Shown: piece after piece, positions 1 to 6,964 of the stretch
How positions within the stretch are numbered: position 1 is the stretch's first letter
Layout: each line of letters begins with the position of its first letter
Assembly: GCA_030635565.1 (NCBI GenBank)
Contig: DAOVYP010000055.1
Location: 1-9,532, forward strand
From: Spirochaeta sp.
GTDB taxonomy: Bacteria; Spirochaetota; Spirochaetia; DSM-2461
DNA length: 9,532 nt
Direction: 5' to 3'
Position numbers and translations under genes: made by a program
Notes under the pieces: model-generated
The model's input: only the letters and a program-made list of their open reading frames with translations
Told to the model about the DNA's origin: nothing
Database searches by the model: none

Positions 1-2
1 AA

Positions 3-506
3 GGCCGGTTCCGGGAAGATCTGTATTTTCGTCTCAATGTGATTCCCCTGTCGGTGCCGCCACTGAGGGAACGTCAGGAAGACCTCCCGACCCTGATCGA
101 TTATTTTCATAAAAGTCTCGTAAAAGGTAACAGCGACGCCTCTCCCCCCGGGTTCTCGGCTGAAGCCATGAAACTTCTTACCGAATATTCCTGGCCGGGG
201 AACATTCGGGAGTTGAAGAATTTCATCGAGAGAGTTACCATCCTTGTAGACGAGGCCGAAGTTACCGAGGAAACGGCCCGGTATTATCTGGGTGAAGCGG
301 GCTCCCGTCCGTCGGCCGTTTCCACCGACCGTGAATATGACGGTATGAAACTCGGTGAAGCCAGGGATCTTTTCGAGAAACGCCTGTTGGAAAGGCGGCT
401 CGAAGAGAATGGATACAACAATGCAAAAACCGCGCAGGCCCTGGGAGTATTTCGCAGCACCCTGCACGGAAAGATCAAAAAACTCGGTGTCGAGATAAGG
501 AAATGA
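3..506 (+). CDS. Sigma-54-dependent (NtrC-type) transcriptional activator, C-terminal part
   Basis: The gene is cut by the left edge; its frame is open from base 3 ([16 protein letters not shown]), so the GTG at 39 is not the start. Visible are the end of the AAA+ ATPase domain, with the family motif [11 protein letters not shown], then [11 protein letters not shown] and [10 protein letters not shown], the arginine-finger/sensor II region. After a linker comes a Fis-type helix-turn-helix at the C-terminus ([22 protein letters not shown]). Proteins of this family bind upstream enhancers and use ATP hydrolysis to remodel sigma-54 RNA polymerase. The GAFTGA loop, Walker motifs and any receiver or sensor domain lie outside the window, so whether it is a two-component response regulator cannot be seen. 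Its stop overlaps the lexA start (ATGA), which implies co-transcription and translational coupling. The family call is secure; the regulon is unknown. Confidence 0.95.
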   Translation, partial: GRFREDLYFRLNVIPLSVPPLRERQEDLPTLIDYFHKSLVKGNSDASPPGFSAEAMKLLTEYSWPGNIRELKNFIERVTILVDEAEVTEETARYYLGEAGSRPSAVSTDREYDGMKLGEARDLFEKRLLERRLEENGYNNAKTAQALGVFRSTLHGKIKKLGVEIRK

Positions 507-1105
507 AGGCTCCAACGAAACGACAAACCGAAGTCCTCGATTTTCTCAAATCGTTTTTGAGCAGCCATAAGTATCCACCGACTATCAGAGAAGTCGCCGG
601 TCATTTTGGAATCTCGGTTAAGGGCGCCTATGATCATGTGAAGGCCCTTGAGAAGAAAGGTCTTATTGCCTGCGACAATAACCGTTCCCGGGCTATTGAG
701 ATAATCAATCAACCGTCGGATTCTGAAAACGATCAAGTGCAGGTTCCACTCCTCGGACATGTCGCGGCGGGAATGCCTCTTTTTGCGGAGGAGAATAATG
801 AAGGCACTCTATCGCTGCCTGCCGCTATGGTGGGAAAAGGTCAGGTTTTTGCCCTTCGTATTGAAGGCGACAGTATGACCGGCGCCGGTATCTTCGACGG
901 TGATATTGCCGTATTCGCTCAACAGTCCCAGGTTGAGAACGGACAGATTGTCGTGGCCATGGTGGATGAAGCCGTTACTTTGAAGCGTTTTTACAAAGAG
1001 AAGAATCGAATCCGTCTCCAGGCTGAGAATCCTGCATATCCGCCGTTATACACCGCTGATGTCCGTATACTGGGACGCCTGGTCACCCTGATACGTTCCT
1101 ACTAG
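503..1105 (+). CDS. lexA: LexA repressor, SOS-response autoprotease
   Basis: At 200 residues this is the normal LexA length. The N-terminal winged helix-turn-helix (about residues 1-65; [24 protein letters not shown]) binds operator DNA. The C-terminal S24-type domain has the self-cleavage bond Ala89-Gly90 ([12 protein letters not shown]), the catalytic Ser124 in [10 protein letters not shown] and the general-base Lys161 in AVTLKRFY. All active residues are present, so it should be cleavable with RecA assistance after DNA damage. The ATG overlaps the stop of the upstream sigma-54 activator (ATGA), so LexA synthesis is probably coupled to that gene. No upstream promoter or LexA operator can be checked because the operon start is outside the window. 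The gene leads into holA after 13 bp. Confidence 0.97.
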   Translation: MKAPTKRQTEVLDFLKSFLSSHKYPPTIREVAGHFGISVKGAYDHVKALEKKGLIACDNNRSRAIEIINQPSDSENDQVQVPLLGHVAAGMPLFAEENNEGTLSLPAAMVGKGQVFALRIEGDSMTGAGIFDGDIAVFAQQSQVENGQIVVAMVDEAVTLKRFYKEKNRIRLQAENPAYPPLYTADVRILGRLVTLIRSY

Positions 1106-1118
1106 GACGGATAGCAAT

Positions 1119-2108
1119 ATGCCCCGCAAATTTCTTCCCGTATATTTTTTCCCCGGCCCGGAGGTGGGTAAAAAACGGGATCATATCGAATCCCTGAAAG
1201 AGGGTCTGACCGATCAGGACGGAGAAACCCCTGAACAGCACAGATTCTATCCCTACGATACCGAAACCGCGGAGATTGTATCCCTGCTGATGAACGGTTC
1301 CCTGTTTTCGTCCAGACGTCTGGTTATCGTTGCCGACGCACATGCACTGAAAGCCGCGGATATCAGGATTCTCAAGGAGTATATCGCTTCACCGTCACCT
1401 GAAGCCATCCTGGTATTCACTACTGATGAAGGCCCGGGTTCCCGGGACTATCCCCGGTCACTGGCCGACGCTCTCCCGAAGAATGCCGTAAAAATATTCT
1501 GGGAGATGTTCGAACAGGATAAACGGGGCTGGGTGGTGAGGTTTTTCCGGGAAAAGGGACTCCGGGCTGAGAACAGCGCGGTGGATCTTCTGCTCGATGT
1601 GACCGAGGGAACGACCGACGCTCTTCGTGAAGCCTGTGAACTGCTCTCCTTTTCCGTGGATTCCCAACAGATTATTTCCGAGACCGATGTTGACCGGGTT
1701 CTGGAGCATGGGCGGGAAGAGACGGTTTACAGTCTATTCGACCGCTTCTGCCGCCGCGATCTGGGGGGCGTTCTGGAAGCCTATCGGAAGATGATTAACT
1801 CGGATCCGGGTACGGTGGACAGGATATTGTCGATGCTGGCCGATTCCATGGTGCATCTGATGGATTTCACCGCTTTGGTAAACCGGGGGCTGCCATCTGA
1901 GAATGCCGCCAGGGAACTCAAGCTCAGAGGCGGGAAAAGAGCGATCCGGGCTTATAACGATGGGGCAAGCCGGTTCAGTGAAGATGAACTTGCCGCCGCA
2001 GTCCGCCGAATTATCGATCTGGAGTCCTGGTTACGAACAGCCCCCAGGGAATTGAGAGCTCCCAAGACTGAAATCTGGTTCTGCAGCGTCATCGGCCGAG
2101 CCTCCTGA
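1119..2108 (+). CDS. holA: DNA polymerase III, delta subunit (clamp loader)
   Basis: The 329-residue product has the length and layout of HolA. The N-terminal AAA+-like domain begins with a short strand and degenerate loop (KFLPVYFFPGPEVGKK, where other members read like VYLLYGEE). Next come SLFSSRRLVIVADAHAL (about 61-77, the strand after the helix that contacts the beta clamp) and AILVFTTDEGPGSRDY. The middle lid domain includes LLLDVTEGTTDALREACELL, and the C-terminal collar domain starts around GREETVYSLFDRF (198-210). Delta opens the sliding clamp during loading; it has no working Walker A, and none is seen here. The ATG was chosen because it starts the conserved N-terminus; the upstream GGA is only a weak ribosome binding site, consistent with translation following lexA. 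The gene ends 9 bp from a convergent gene. Confidence 0.88.
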   Translation: MPRKFLPVYFFPGPEVGKKRDHIESLKEGLTDQDGETPEQHRFYPYDTETAEIVSLLMNGSLFSSRRLVIVADAHALKAADIRILKEYIASPSPEAILVFTTDEGPGSRDYPRSLADALPKNAVKIFWEMFEQDKRGWVVRFFREKGLRAENSAVDLLLDVTEGTTDALREACELLSFSVDSQQIISETDVDRVLEHGREETVYSLFDRFCRRDLGGVLEAYRKMINSDPGTVDRILSMLADSMVHLMDFTALVNRGLPSENAARELKLRGGKRAIRAYNDGASRFSEDELAAAVRRIIDLESWLRTAPRELRAPKTEIWFCSVIGRAS

Positions 2109-2117
2109 GCTCAGGCC

Positions 2118-3983
2118 TCAGCCACCTTCGGCGACAGTCGTTTCCACCGGCTCGTAGTAGAGGATTCTGATGGTTTCCTTTTCCACCTTGTGCCGTATCT
2201 TCACATAAAGGGTTTCGCTCGCTGAGTCGTAATACCAGCCGGCATAGTAACGCTGGAAGTTCGGATCACCGTTCCATCGTATTCCGTTCATATAAAGGAC
2301 GTTGAAACTCTTGATTCCCTTGATGGCAAGATGATGAATTGAGCCGACGGGGAAGTCGATGGTAATCGTGGTTTCTCTGGGTGTGCTTCTCAGTGTGAAT
2401 CTTTCGGTCCCGGTGATGGCCCAGGACCCGGTGCCGAGTTCCTTGGCAAGGGAAACGTGCCTTGGATATGCCGGAGAATCGACAATTGACGGATAAAGTC
2501 TTTCCGGAGCGATCGAACCTTCTCTGACAACTTCTCCGTTACCCTCAAAGAAGAGCCTGGCCGGAATCATTCCGTTATCATCCGCGTAACTCAAGGCCGA
2601 CAACACCAACTGTCTTCCGACGGATTGATAAAGGCTGTCATTGTTCCTCTGTGCTTCAGCCATCAGCTGGACGCCGGCGGCGACCGACAGCTTCAGATCG
2701 ATGGACCCGTCCTCTTCAATCAACCAGAGATCGTCTTTAACCCAGAAAATCCTCGGTATTATAAAAACGTCGAAATAGTTCTTTCTCAGAGCGGGATCAT
2801 TGACAGCGTCATCAATGGTAAGCTCGTTGGCTTCCTGCAGGATAGTGAGTCTGTCGATGATTTCTGAATTAGTGGTCTCCGGTGGAGGGGTTCGTCGGGC
2901 AAAGTCCACCAGAAGCGCCGCTTCCGCCGGGAAACCCGAATCATGTAGGGTGATGAGAGCCGATTCAATGCCGAATGCAGGCGATTCATTATTCATTGAG
3001 GAAATGAGCTTCCTCGCGTCCGAACCAATCTGCTGCCTGTGAACACGGCTGTGATTAATGATGTTTCCGAGATAGGGACTGGGCAGCCACCCGATATCCT
3101 TCGGGGCCCGGTCGGCTACCGACACAACAGCCTGAAGTTGGGACGGCAGCTGTCCCTGCATGACGGCATCGGCCAGAATCGCGGCGGCCAGGTTATCATC
3201 CCATCGGGCCTCACCTTTTTCATCAACCCACAGGCCCTGACGGGTGTCTATTCGGGATTTCCATCCGTTTCGTGTCACTGAGAGCCAATCTTCGATGATC
3301 CCCTTATATACAGCCGGTGAAGGCGCTGTGCCCTGACCGTACCATTCGCTTGCATTCAGTCCGCCGCCCCGGTAATCGTCGGTAATCTCAAGAAACGGAT
3401 CGGCTTTATCCAGCACTACCAGATCGAGGCGGCGCTTTTCAGGATCCCATGAAGAATCACTCGGAAGGGAAGCGATGTACTCCGTGTCGGGAGTGATGAT
3501 GCTGAGGGTTCCGGGACGGGCCTGGTTGACGGATATCATGACGTCGTTTTCGGGTTGAAGCGGAAGCTCAATGGAGCGGACCGGCGGAACCGTTGTCGGA
3601 ATGTCCGGAATGAGAGTTATGGCGCTGTCGTGCGGATCGGAAAGAATGGTGAAACCGGCTCCTTCGCTCAGGACGATCCGCACCGAATTATCCTCTTTTT
3701 CCCATCCTGTAATTTCCAGGGAATGGCGGATACCGTCATCCGTGATGAGGACGGCTTTCTCACTTTTACGGAATGAGAGTACCAGTCCATTTACACTGAT
3801 TTTCAGCCGCCTGATCTGAGGCGGCGAAAGTGATGTCCCGACGCTGGATCGTCCCTTGACGACAATTCCGCCGACGACGGCACTGAAACTTTCCACCCTG
3901 GTGAAATGGATGGTGAGAAAACCGATAACCAATAATATATAGGCCGAAGCAAAAACAGCCCGGCCGGGGAATGCACGATTCAT
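2118..3983 (-). CDS. Membrane-anchored or exported protein of unknown function
   Basis: I do not recognise this 621-residue protein. It starts MNRAFPGRAVFASAYILL, with one hydrophobic segment at about residues 9-28 that could be an uncleaved anchor or a signal peptide; no lipobox is seen. The rest is therefore probably periplasmic or external. Residues 35-190 are strand-like and rich in V/I/S/T; the middle (about 250-470) looks helical with many short Ala/Leu helices; the end (about 530-610) is strand-like and aromatic (YAGWYYDSASETLYVKI). No catalytic motif is evident. The long frame has no stop and codon use like its neighbours, so it is a real gene. It is convergent with holA (9-bp gap) and divergent from the TPR lipoprotein gene. 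The start has only a weak AAGG ribosome binding site 4 bp upstream. An extracellular carbohydrate- or envelope-related role is possible but unsupported. Confidence 0.85.
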   Translation of the reverse strand: MNRAFPGRAVFASAYILLVIGFLTIHFTRVESFSAVVGGIVVKGRSSVGTSLSPPQIRRLKISVNGLVLSFRKSEKAVLITDDGIRHSLEITGWEKEDNSVRIVLSEGAGFTILSDPHDSAITLIPDIPTTVPPVRSIELPLQPENDVMISVNQARPGTLSIITPDTEYIASLPSDSSWDPEKRRLDLVVLDKADPFLEITDDYRGGGLNASEWYGQGTAPSPAVYKGIIEDWLSVTRNGWKSRIDTRQGLWVDEKGEARWDDNLAAAILADAVMQGQLPSQLQAVVSVADRAPKDIGWLPSPYLGNIINHSRVHRQQIGSDARKLISSMNNESPAFGIESALITLHDSGFPAEAALLVDFARRTPPPETTNSEIIDRLTILQEANELTIDDAVNDPALRKNYFDVFIIPRIFWVKDDLWLIEEDGSIDLKLSVAAGVQLMAEAQRNNDSLYQSVGRQLVLSALSYADDNGMIPARLFFEGNGEVVREGSIAPERLYPSIVDSPAYPRHVSLAKELGTGSWAITGTERFTLRSTPRETTITIDFPVGSIHHLAIKGIKSFNVLYMNGIRWNGDPNFQRYYAGWYYDSASETLYVKIRHKVEKETIRILYYEPVETTVAEGG

Positions 3984-4022
3984 TGGGCCTTATGATACCG
4001 CCGCAGGCATTACGGGACAAGG

Positions 4023-4052
4023 TTGCCCGGGTGTCGACGGGTCGGCTATCAT
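4023..4052 (+). promoter_or_regulatory. Candidate sigma-70-type promoter for the TPR lipoprotein-traB operon
   Basis: TTGCCC at 4023-4028 (4 of 6 to TTGACA) and TATCAT at 4047-4052 (5 of 6 to TATAAT) are separated by 18 bp. Transcription would begin near 4059, about 11 bp before the ribosome binding site. The site lies in the 96-bp gap between two divergent genes, where a promoter is expected. The match is modest and was found by eye. Confidence 0.4.
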
Positions 4053-4069
4053 TACCCCCGGTTACAATT

Positions 4070-4074
4070 AGGAG
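4070..4074 (+). promoter_or_regulatory. Ribosome binding site fixing the start of the TPR lipoprotein gene
   Basis: AGGAG lies 5 bp before the ATG at 4080. It decides between that ATG and two alternatives in the same frame: a TTG at 4023 with no such site, and an ATG at 4305 inside the palindromic insertion with only GGGGT before it. Confidence 0.75.
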
Positions 4075-4079
4075 TTTTC

Positions 4080-5693
4080 ATGTTCCGACATCTCATAAAG
4101 ACCGTTTCCTTTGTCTTCTTGATTCCCAGGCGAATTGAGAGGAGTGAACTTGTTCATTTTGTCGGAATCGTTCCTCGGCTCTCGCCTCCGGTACGACCCT
4201 TGATCCGAATGAGCGCAGGGAAAACATGGTTTCATACCCCGCGGCTCTGCCGCGGAACAGGGAGTCGCTTGAGCGACTCCGGGTCCAGGGCTCTGCCCTG
4301 GGGTATGATACCATTCATTCTTACTCTGCTGCTCAGTTCGTGTAATACGTCCAACACTTCAGGTGAAAGAAATACTGTGATGGAAGGTTCTGTGACGAAG
4401 GAGAAAACAGATAACGTATCTGCCGAAGCGGAAAATGCCGCTGAAGTCCTGGAGTCTTTCTATACGGTGACCGATGACTCGGGTAAGGCGCTGGCGGCAC
4501 TTGAAGCTGCCGGTGTCGAATCAATGGATATTGAATCCCGTCTTGTTTTTGCGGTTCTTCTCAGAAGTGAGGGGCGTCTGGATGAATCCAGGGATCAGCT
4601 TGAATCTATCGTCGGGGAAGATTCTTCCGGAGCACTTGCCTGGTACAATCTTGCGCTGGTGGAACATGCTGCCGGTGATGCCCCGGCCAGAGATTCGGCG
4701 CTTGATTCCGCAATTGCTGCGGATGACACATTGGCCGATGTCTATGCATTTCGGGGGACCCTGGCCATCGCGGATTCCGACTGGAACAGGGCCGAGGCGA
4801 ACCTGCGAAAAGCATTGGAACTGAAGCCGGGTTCGACTGAATCGCTGATTGGCATGGCCTGGGTGATGGCCAAGACCGAACGCCTTGATGAAGCCCTTGT
4901 TTTATTGGATAAGGCCGTGGAACTCGAACCGGAGTTCGTCTATGCCCGGGTGGACCGGTCCAGGGTCAATGTCGCTCTGAGAAACTACAACGATGCGGAA
5001 GATGATCTGGATTTCGCCATAGAGAAAGAACCCGCCGTGCCATGGCATTACCTGGACCGGGCCAGAATCAGGCTTCGTCATTTTCAGGATTATGAAGGTG
5101 CGCTGGAAGACCTGAATACCGTAGAGCGTCTGGATTCCGGAAATTTTTTCGCCCTTGTGTATCTGGCAGGTCTGCATGAAGAACAACGGCGCTTCCTGCA
5201 GGCACGTGACTACTATCAGCGTGTGGTGGACATGCATCCCGACTATGTCTGGGCCTTCATGCCCCTGGGCAAGTTCGCCTGGATGGAAGGGGAATTCGAT
5301 GAGGCCGAAAAATGGTTTCAGAAGGCTGCCGCCGAGGATCCTGACGAATTCTCATTTCCACTCATGGCCGCGCTTTCAATGCTCAGATCCGGAAATGTGA
5401 GTGAGGCTGACAAGCTGTTTTCCGAAACACTGAGAATGTTCAATCGGGGTGAAACCGCTTATGAAGTCGTCAGATTCTGTGTTGAACGGAATTCGGATTA
5501 TTACGCGGTAAATGCCTTGAATAAAGAATCGAATGAAATCCTTCGTGAGAGGCTCTGGTTTTATCTGGGCGCAATATATGAATTTGAAAATAATACTATC
5601 GGTGCATCCGCTGTTTTTGAACGGCTGGCTGCACGAACCGGTGAGATGGAATTTGATCTCGCCTGGGCGGCATTGTATGGAGTGGAAAGCTGA
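4080..5693 (+). CDS. TPR-repeat lipoprotein with a signal peptide split by an in-frame insertion
   Basis: From the ATG at 4080 the product is 537 residues. The start MFRHLIKTVSFVFLIP is a typical charged-then-hydrophobic signal beginning. Then come 62 unusual Arg/Ser/Pro/Gly-rich residues, and the hydrophobic stretch resumes as IPFILTLLLSSC, with the lipobox Cys at residue 88. Without the insertion the signal would be about 26 residues ending in LLSSC, exactly a lipoprotein II signal. After a Ser/Glu-rich linker, residues about 150-450 hold roughly eight tetratricopeptide repeats (for example WNRAEANLRKALELKPG and FDEAEKWFQKAAAEDP), a protein-binding scaffold. Its stop is 2 bp before traB, so the pair is an operon. 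Whether the split signal still works, or translation uses the ATG at 4305, is open. The TPR assignment is secure; the cellular role is unknown. Confidence 0.9.
   Translation: MFRHLIKTVSFVFLIPRRIERSELVHFVGIVPRLSPPVRPLIRMSAGKTWFHTPRLCRGTGSRLSDSGSRALPWGMIPFILTLLLSSCNTSNTSGERNTVMEGSVTKEKTDNVSAEAENAAEVLESFYTVTDDSGKALAALEAAGVESMDIESRLVFAVLLRSEGRLDESRDQLESIVGEDSSGALAWYNLALVEHAAGDAPARDSALDSAIAADDTLADVYAFRGTLAIADSDWNRAEANLRKALELKPGSTESLIGMAWVMAKTERLDEALVLLDKAVELEPEFVYARVDRSRVNVALRNYNDAEDDLDFAIEKEPAVPWHYLDRARIRLRHFQDYEGALEDLNTVERLDSGNFFALVYLAGLHEEQRRFLQARDYYQRVVDMHPDYVWAFMPLGKFAWMEGEFDEAEKWFQKAAAEDPDEFSFPLMAALSMLRSGNVSEADKLFSETLRMFNRGETAYEVVRFCVERNSDYYAVNALNKESNEILRERLWFYLGAIYEFENNTIGASAVFERLAARTGEMEFDLAWAALYGVES
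4122..4307. repeat. 186-bp in-frame palindromic insertion (candidate dispersed repeat) inside the lipoprotein signal sequence
   Basis: The segment is exactly 62 codons and contains no stop in the lipoprotein frame. It separates two halves of a coherent lipoprotein signal peptide: the left side reads FLIP and the right side MIPFILTLLLSSC. GATTCC (4121-4126) and GATACC (4307-4312) at the two joints are 5 of 6 identical and could be a worn target duplication, so the exact edges may shift by a few bases. The inserted peptide is Arg/Ser/Pro-rich, unlike the acidic TPR protein. The left half can pair TCATT (4154-4158) and CGGA (4163-4166) with TCCG (4204-4207) and AATGA (4208-4212); the right half carries the cloverleaf described separately. 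It resembles in concept the Rickettsia palindromic elements that insert in frame into genes. No second copy is in the window. Confidence 0.6.
4226..4314. repeat. Four-armed (cloverleaf-like) palindromic structure
   Basis: An outer stem pairs ATGGT (4226-4230) and TCATACC (4232-4238) with GGTATGA (4302-4308) and ACCAT (4310-4314): 12 pairs with one T-T mismatch. Inside it lie three perfect hairpins. Arm A is CCGCGG (4239-4244)/CCGCGG (4250-4255) with loop CTCTG. Arm B is GGAGTCGCT (4261-4269)/AGCGACTCC (4272-4280) with a 2-base loop. Arm C is CCAGGG (4285-4290)/CCCTGG (4296-4301), again with loop CTCTG. The structure could form as DNA cruciform or as RNA in the leader part of the mRNA. It is not a tRNA: no T-loop, D-loop or anticodon arm features fit. 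Confidence 0.8.
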
Positions 5694-5695
5694 AA

Positions 5696-6898
5696 ATGGG
5701 TCAATTCAACATCGAAAAAATTTCCGATACACGAACCCGTATCATCCTCGAATCACGTGAAATCATATTGGTGGGAACCGCACATGTGTCCTCGGAGAGT
5801 CTTGTCGAGGTTAAGGAGGCCATACAGTTCGAAGCACCGGACCATATCTGTGTGGAAATGGACGAGGGGCGGCTTAAGAATCTTGAGGAAGGCAGACGTT
5901 GGTCCGGAACGGATCTCAAGAATGTACTTCGTAAAGGTCAGGGTTTCATGATGATGGCAAACCTGGCCCTGTCCTCTTTTCAGCGCCGTATGGGCGCCGA
6001 TACCGGCGTTCAGCCCGGAGAGGAAATGAAGGCCGCAGTGGACGCCGCCAGGGAAGGTAACATACCATTTTCCTGCAGCGACAGGTCGATACAGGTTACA
6101 TTGAGCCGGGCCTGGAGGCTCAGTGGAATCTGGTCGAAGATGAAACTGATCTCATCACTCATCGCGTCGGTTCTCTCAAATGAAACCGCGACTCCTGAGG
6201 AAATCGAAGAACTCAAGAAATCGGATGCCATGCAGGGCATGATGAACGAGCTGGCCGATTACCTGCCGGCGGTGAAAACGGTACTGATTGACGAAAGGGA
6301 TCAATTTCTATCATCAAGAATTTACACGGCACCCGGGAAGAAAACCATCGCCATCGTGGGAGCCGCTCATGTACCCGGAATTATCGAGCTTCTGCGTGAG
6401 CTGAATGAAGATAAGCGCTCGAGCAGCACGGCAGAGATTGAGAACGTTCCCCCCAGGAAATGGATCGGTAAAGCCCTGCCGTGGATCATTCCGGCCGCTA
6501 TCATCGGACTGTTTGTCTACGGAACTTTCCGGTCCGGATTCGACAAAGTGCTTGAGATGGGTAAGATCTGGATTCTGGCCAACGGCACCCTGGCCTCCCT
6601 GGGGGCGCTTGCCGCACTGGCACACCCTCTTACCATACTCATCAGTTTCGTCGGCGCGCCCATAACTTCTTTGAACCCCACGATCGGTGTCGGAATGGTA
6701 GCCGGCCTCCTGGAATACGTCTTCCGTACCCCCAGGGTGCTGGATATGGAAAACCTCAATACGGATATCCTCTCATTCAGAGGTTGGTACCGGAACCGGG
6801 TCACCCGGATTCTGCTGGTATTCTTCCTGAGTTCGGTGGGAAGCAGTGTGGGAACCTTCATTGCGATACCCTGGCTGACCCGGATTGCCGGAAGCTGA
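5696..6898 (+). CDS. traB: TraB/PrgY-family membrane protein (Tiki-like putative metalloprotease fold)
   Basis: The 400-residue product carries the family motifs in order: GTAHVS (27-32), the ICVEMDEGR segment (51-59), FSCSDR (125-130), LIDERDQFLSSRI (197-209) and VGAAHVPGI (221-229). These give the conserved His and acidic residues of the TraB/Tiki superfamily, for which a metal-dependent protease activity has been shown in some animal members and inferred for others. The C-terminal part is membrane-embedded, with hydrophobic segments near 259-276, 293-309, 311-345 and 371-393, including the typical HPLTILISFVGAPITSLNPT stretch. PrgY of Enterococcus reduces secreted pheromone activity; this protein's substrate is unknown. 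The ATG is 2 bp after the TPR lipoprotein stop, so translation is probably coupled and the two may act together in the envelope. The gene is full length, and the repeat at 6902 begins just after it. Confidence 0.92.
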   Translation: MGQFNIEKISDTRTRIILESREIILVGTAHVSSESLVEVKEAIQFEAPDHICVEMDEGRLKNLEEGRRWSGTDLKNVLRKGQGFMMMANLALSSFQRRMGADTGVQPGEEMKAAVDAAREGNIPFSCSDRSIQVTLSRAWRLSGIWSKMKLISSLIASVLSNETATPEEIEELKKSDAMQGMMNELADYLPAVKTVLIDERDQFLSSRIYTAPGKKTIAIVGAAHVPGIIELLRELNEDKRSSSTAEIENVPPRKWIGKALPWIIPAAIIGLFVYGTFRSGFDKVLEMGKIWILANGTLASLGALAALAHPLTILISFVGAPITSLNPTIGVGMVAGLLEYVFRTPRVLDMENLNTDILSFRGWYRNRVTRILLVFFLSSVGSSVGTFIAIPWLTRIAGS

Positions 6899-6901
6899 GT
6901 G

Positions 6902-6959
6902 ATGGGAAAGATATATTCATCCAGGAGGAATGCAAAAGCGACATCAGCAAATCGTTCCG
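6902..6959 (-). repeat. 58-bp flanking repeat, copy 1 (3' side of the propeller gene)
   Basis: This copy matches 8307-8364 at 47 of 58 positions without gaps, in the same orientation, with a 14-bp identical core (AAAGCGACATCAGC). It starts 5 bp past the propeller gene stop (reading the minus strand) and ends 3 bp past the traB stop. It can form an imperfect hairpin: GGAA (6927-6930)/TTCC (6955-6958) and TGC (6931-6933)/GCA (6947-6949), with a 13-base loop and a 5-base bulge on one side. Confidence 0.85.
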
Positions 6960-6964
6960 TTTGT

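Noticed and set aside
1083..1709. Minus-strand open frames opposite lexA and holA
   Set aside because: They lie fully opposite well-recognised genes and have no ribosome binding sites or domain features.
2095..2132. Possible bidirectional terminator between holA and the convergent gene (12-bp palindrome CCTGAGCTCAGG at 2104-2115 with GCCGA/TCGGC further out)
   Set aside because: As RNA the inner stem is only about 4 pairs, the arms are poorly nested, and there is no T-run on either strand.
4164..4174. GGAATCGTTCC in the insertion resembles AATCGTTCC in repeat copy 1
   Set aside because: The match is only 9 bp and the flanks do not align, so the two repeat types are not shown to be related.
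3989..4312. The 9-mer TATGATACC occurs both in the divergent promoter gap and at the right end of the cloverleaf
   Set aside because: There is no extended similarity around the two occurrences and no palindrome at the first; chance is a sufficient explanation.
4226..4314. tRNA or tmRNA-like gene suggested by the cloverleaf shape
   Set aside because: The arms lack conserved T-loop, D-loop and anticodon features, the acceptor and loop lengths do not fit, and the segment lies inside an open coding frame.
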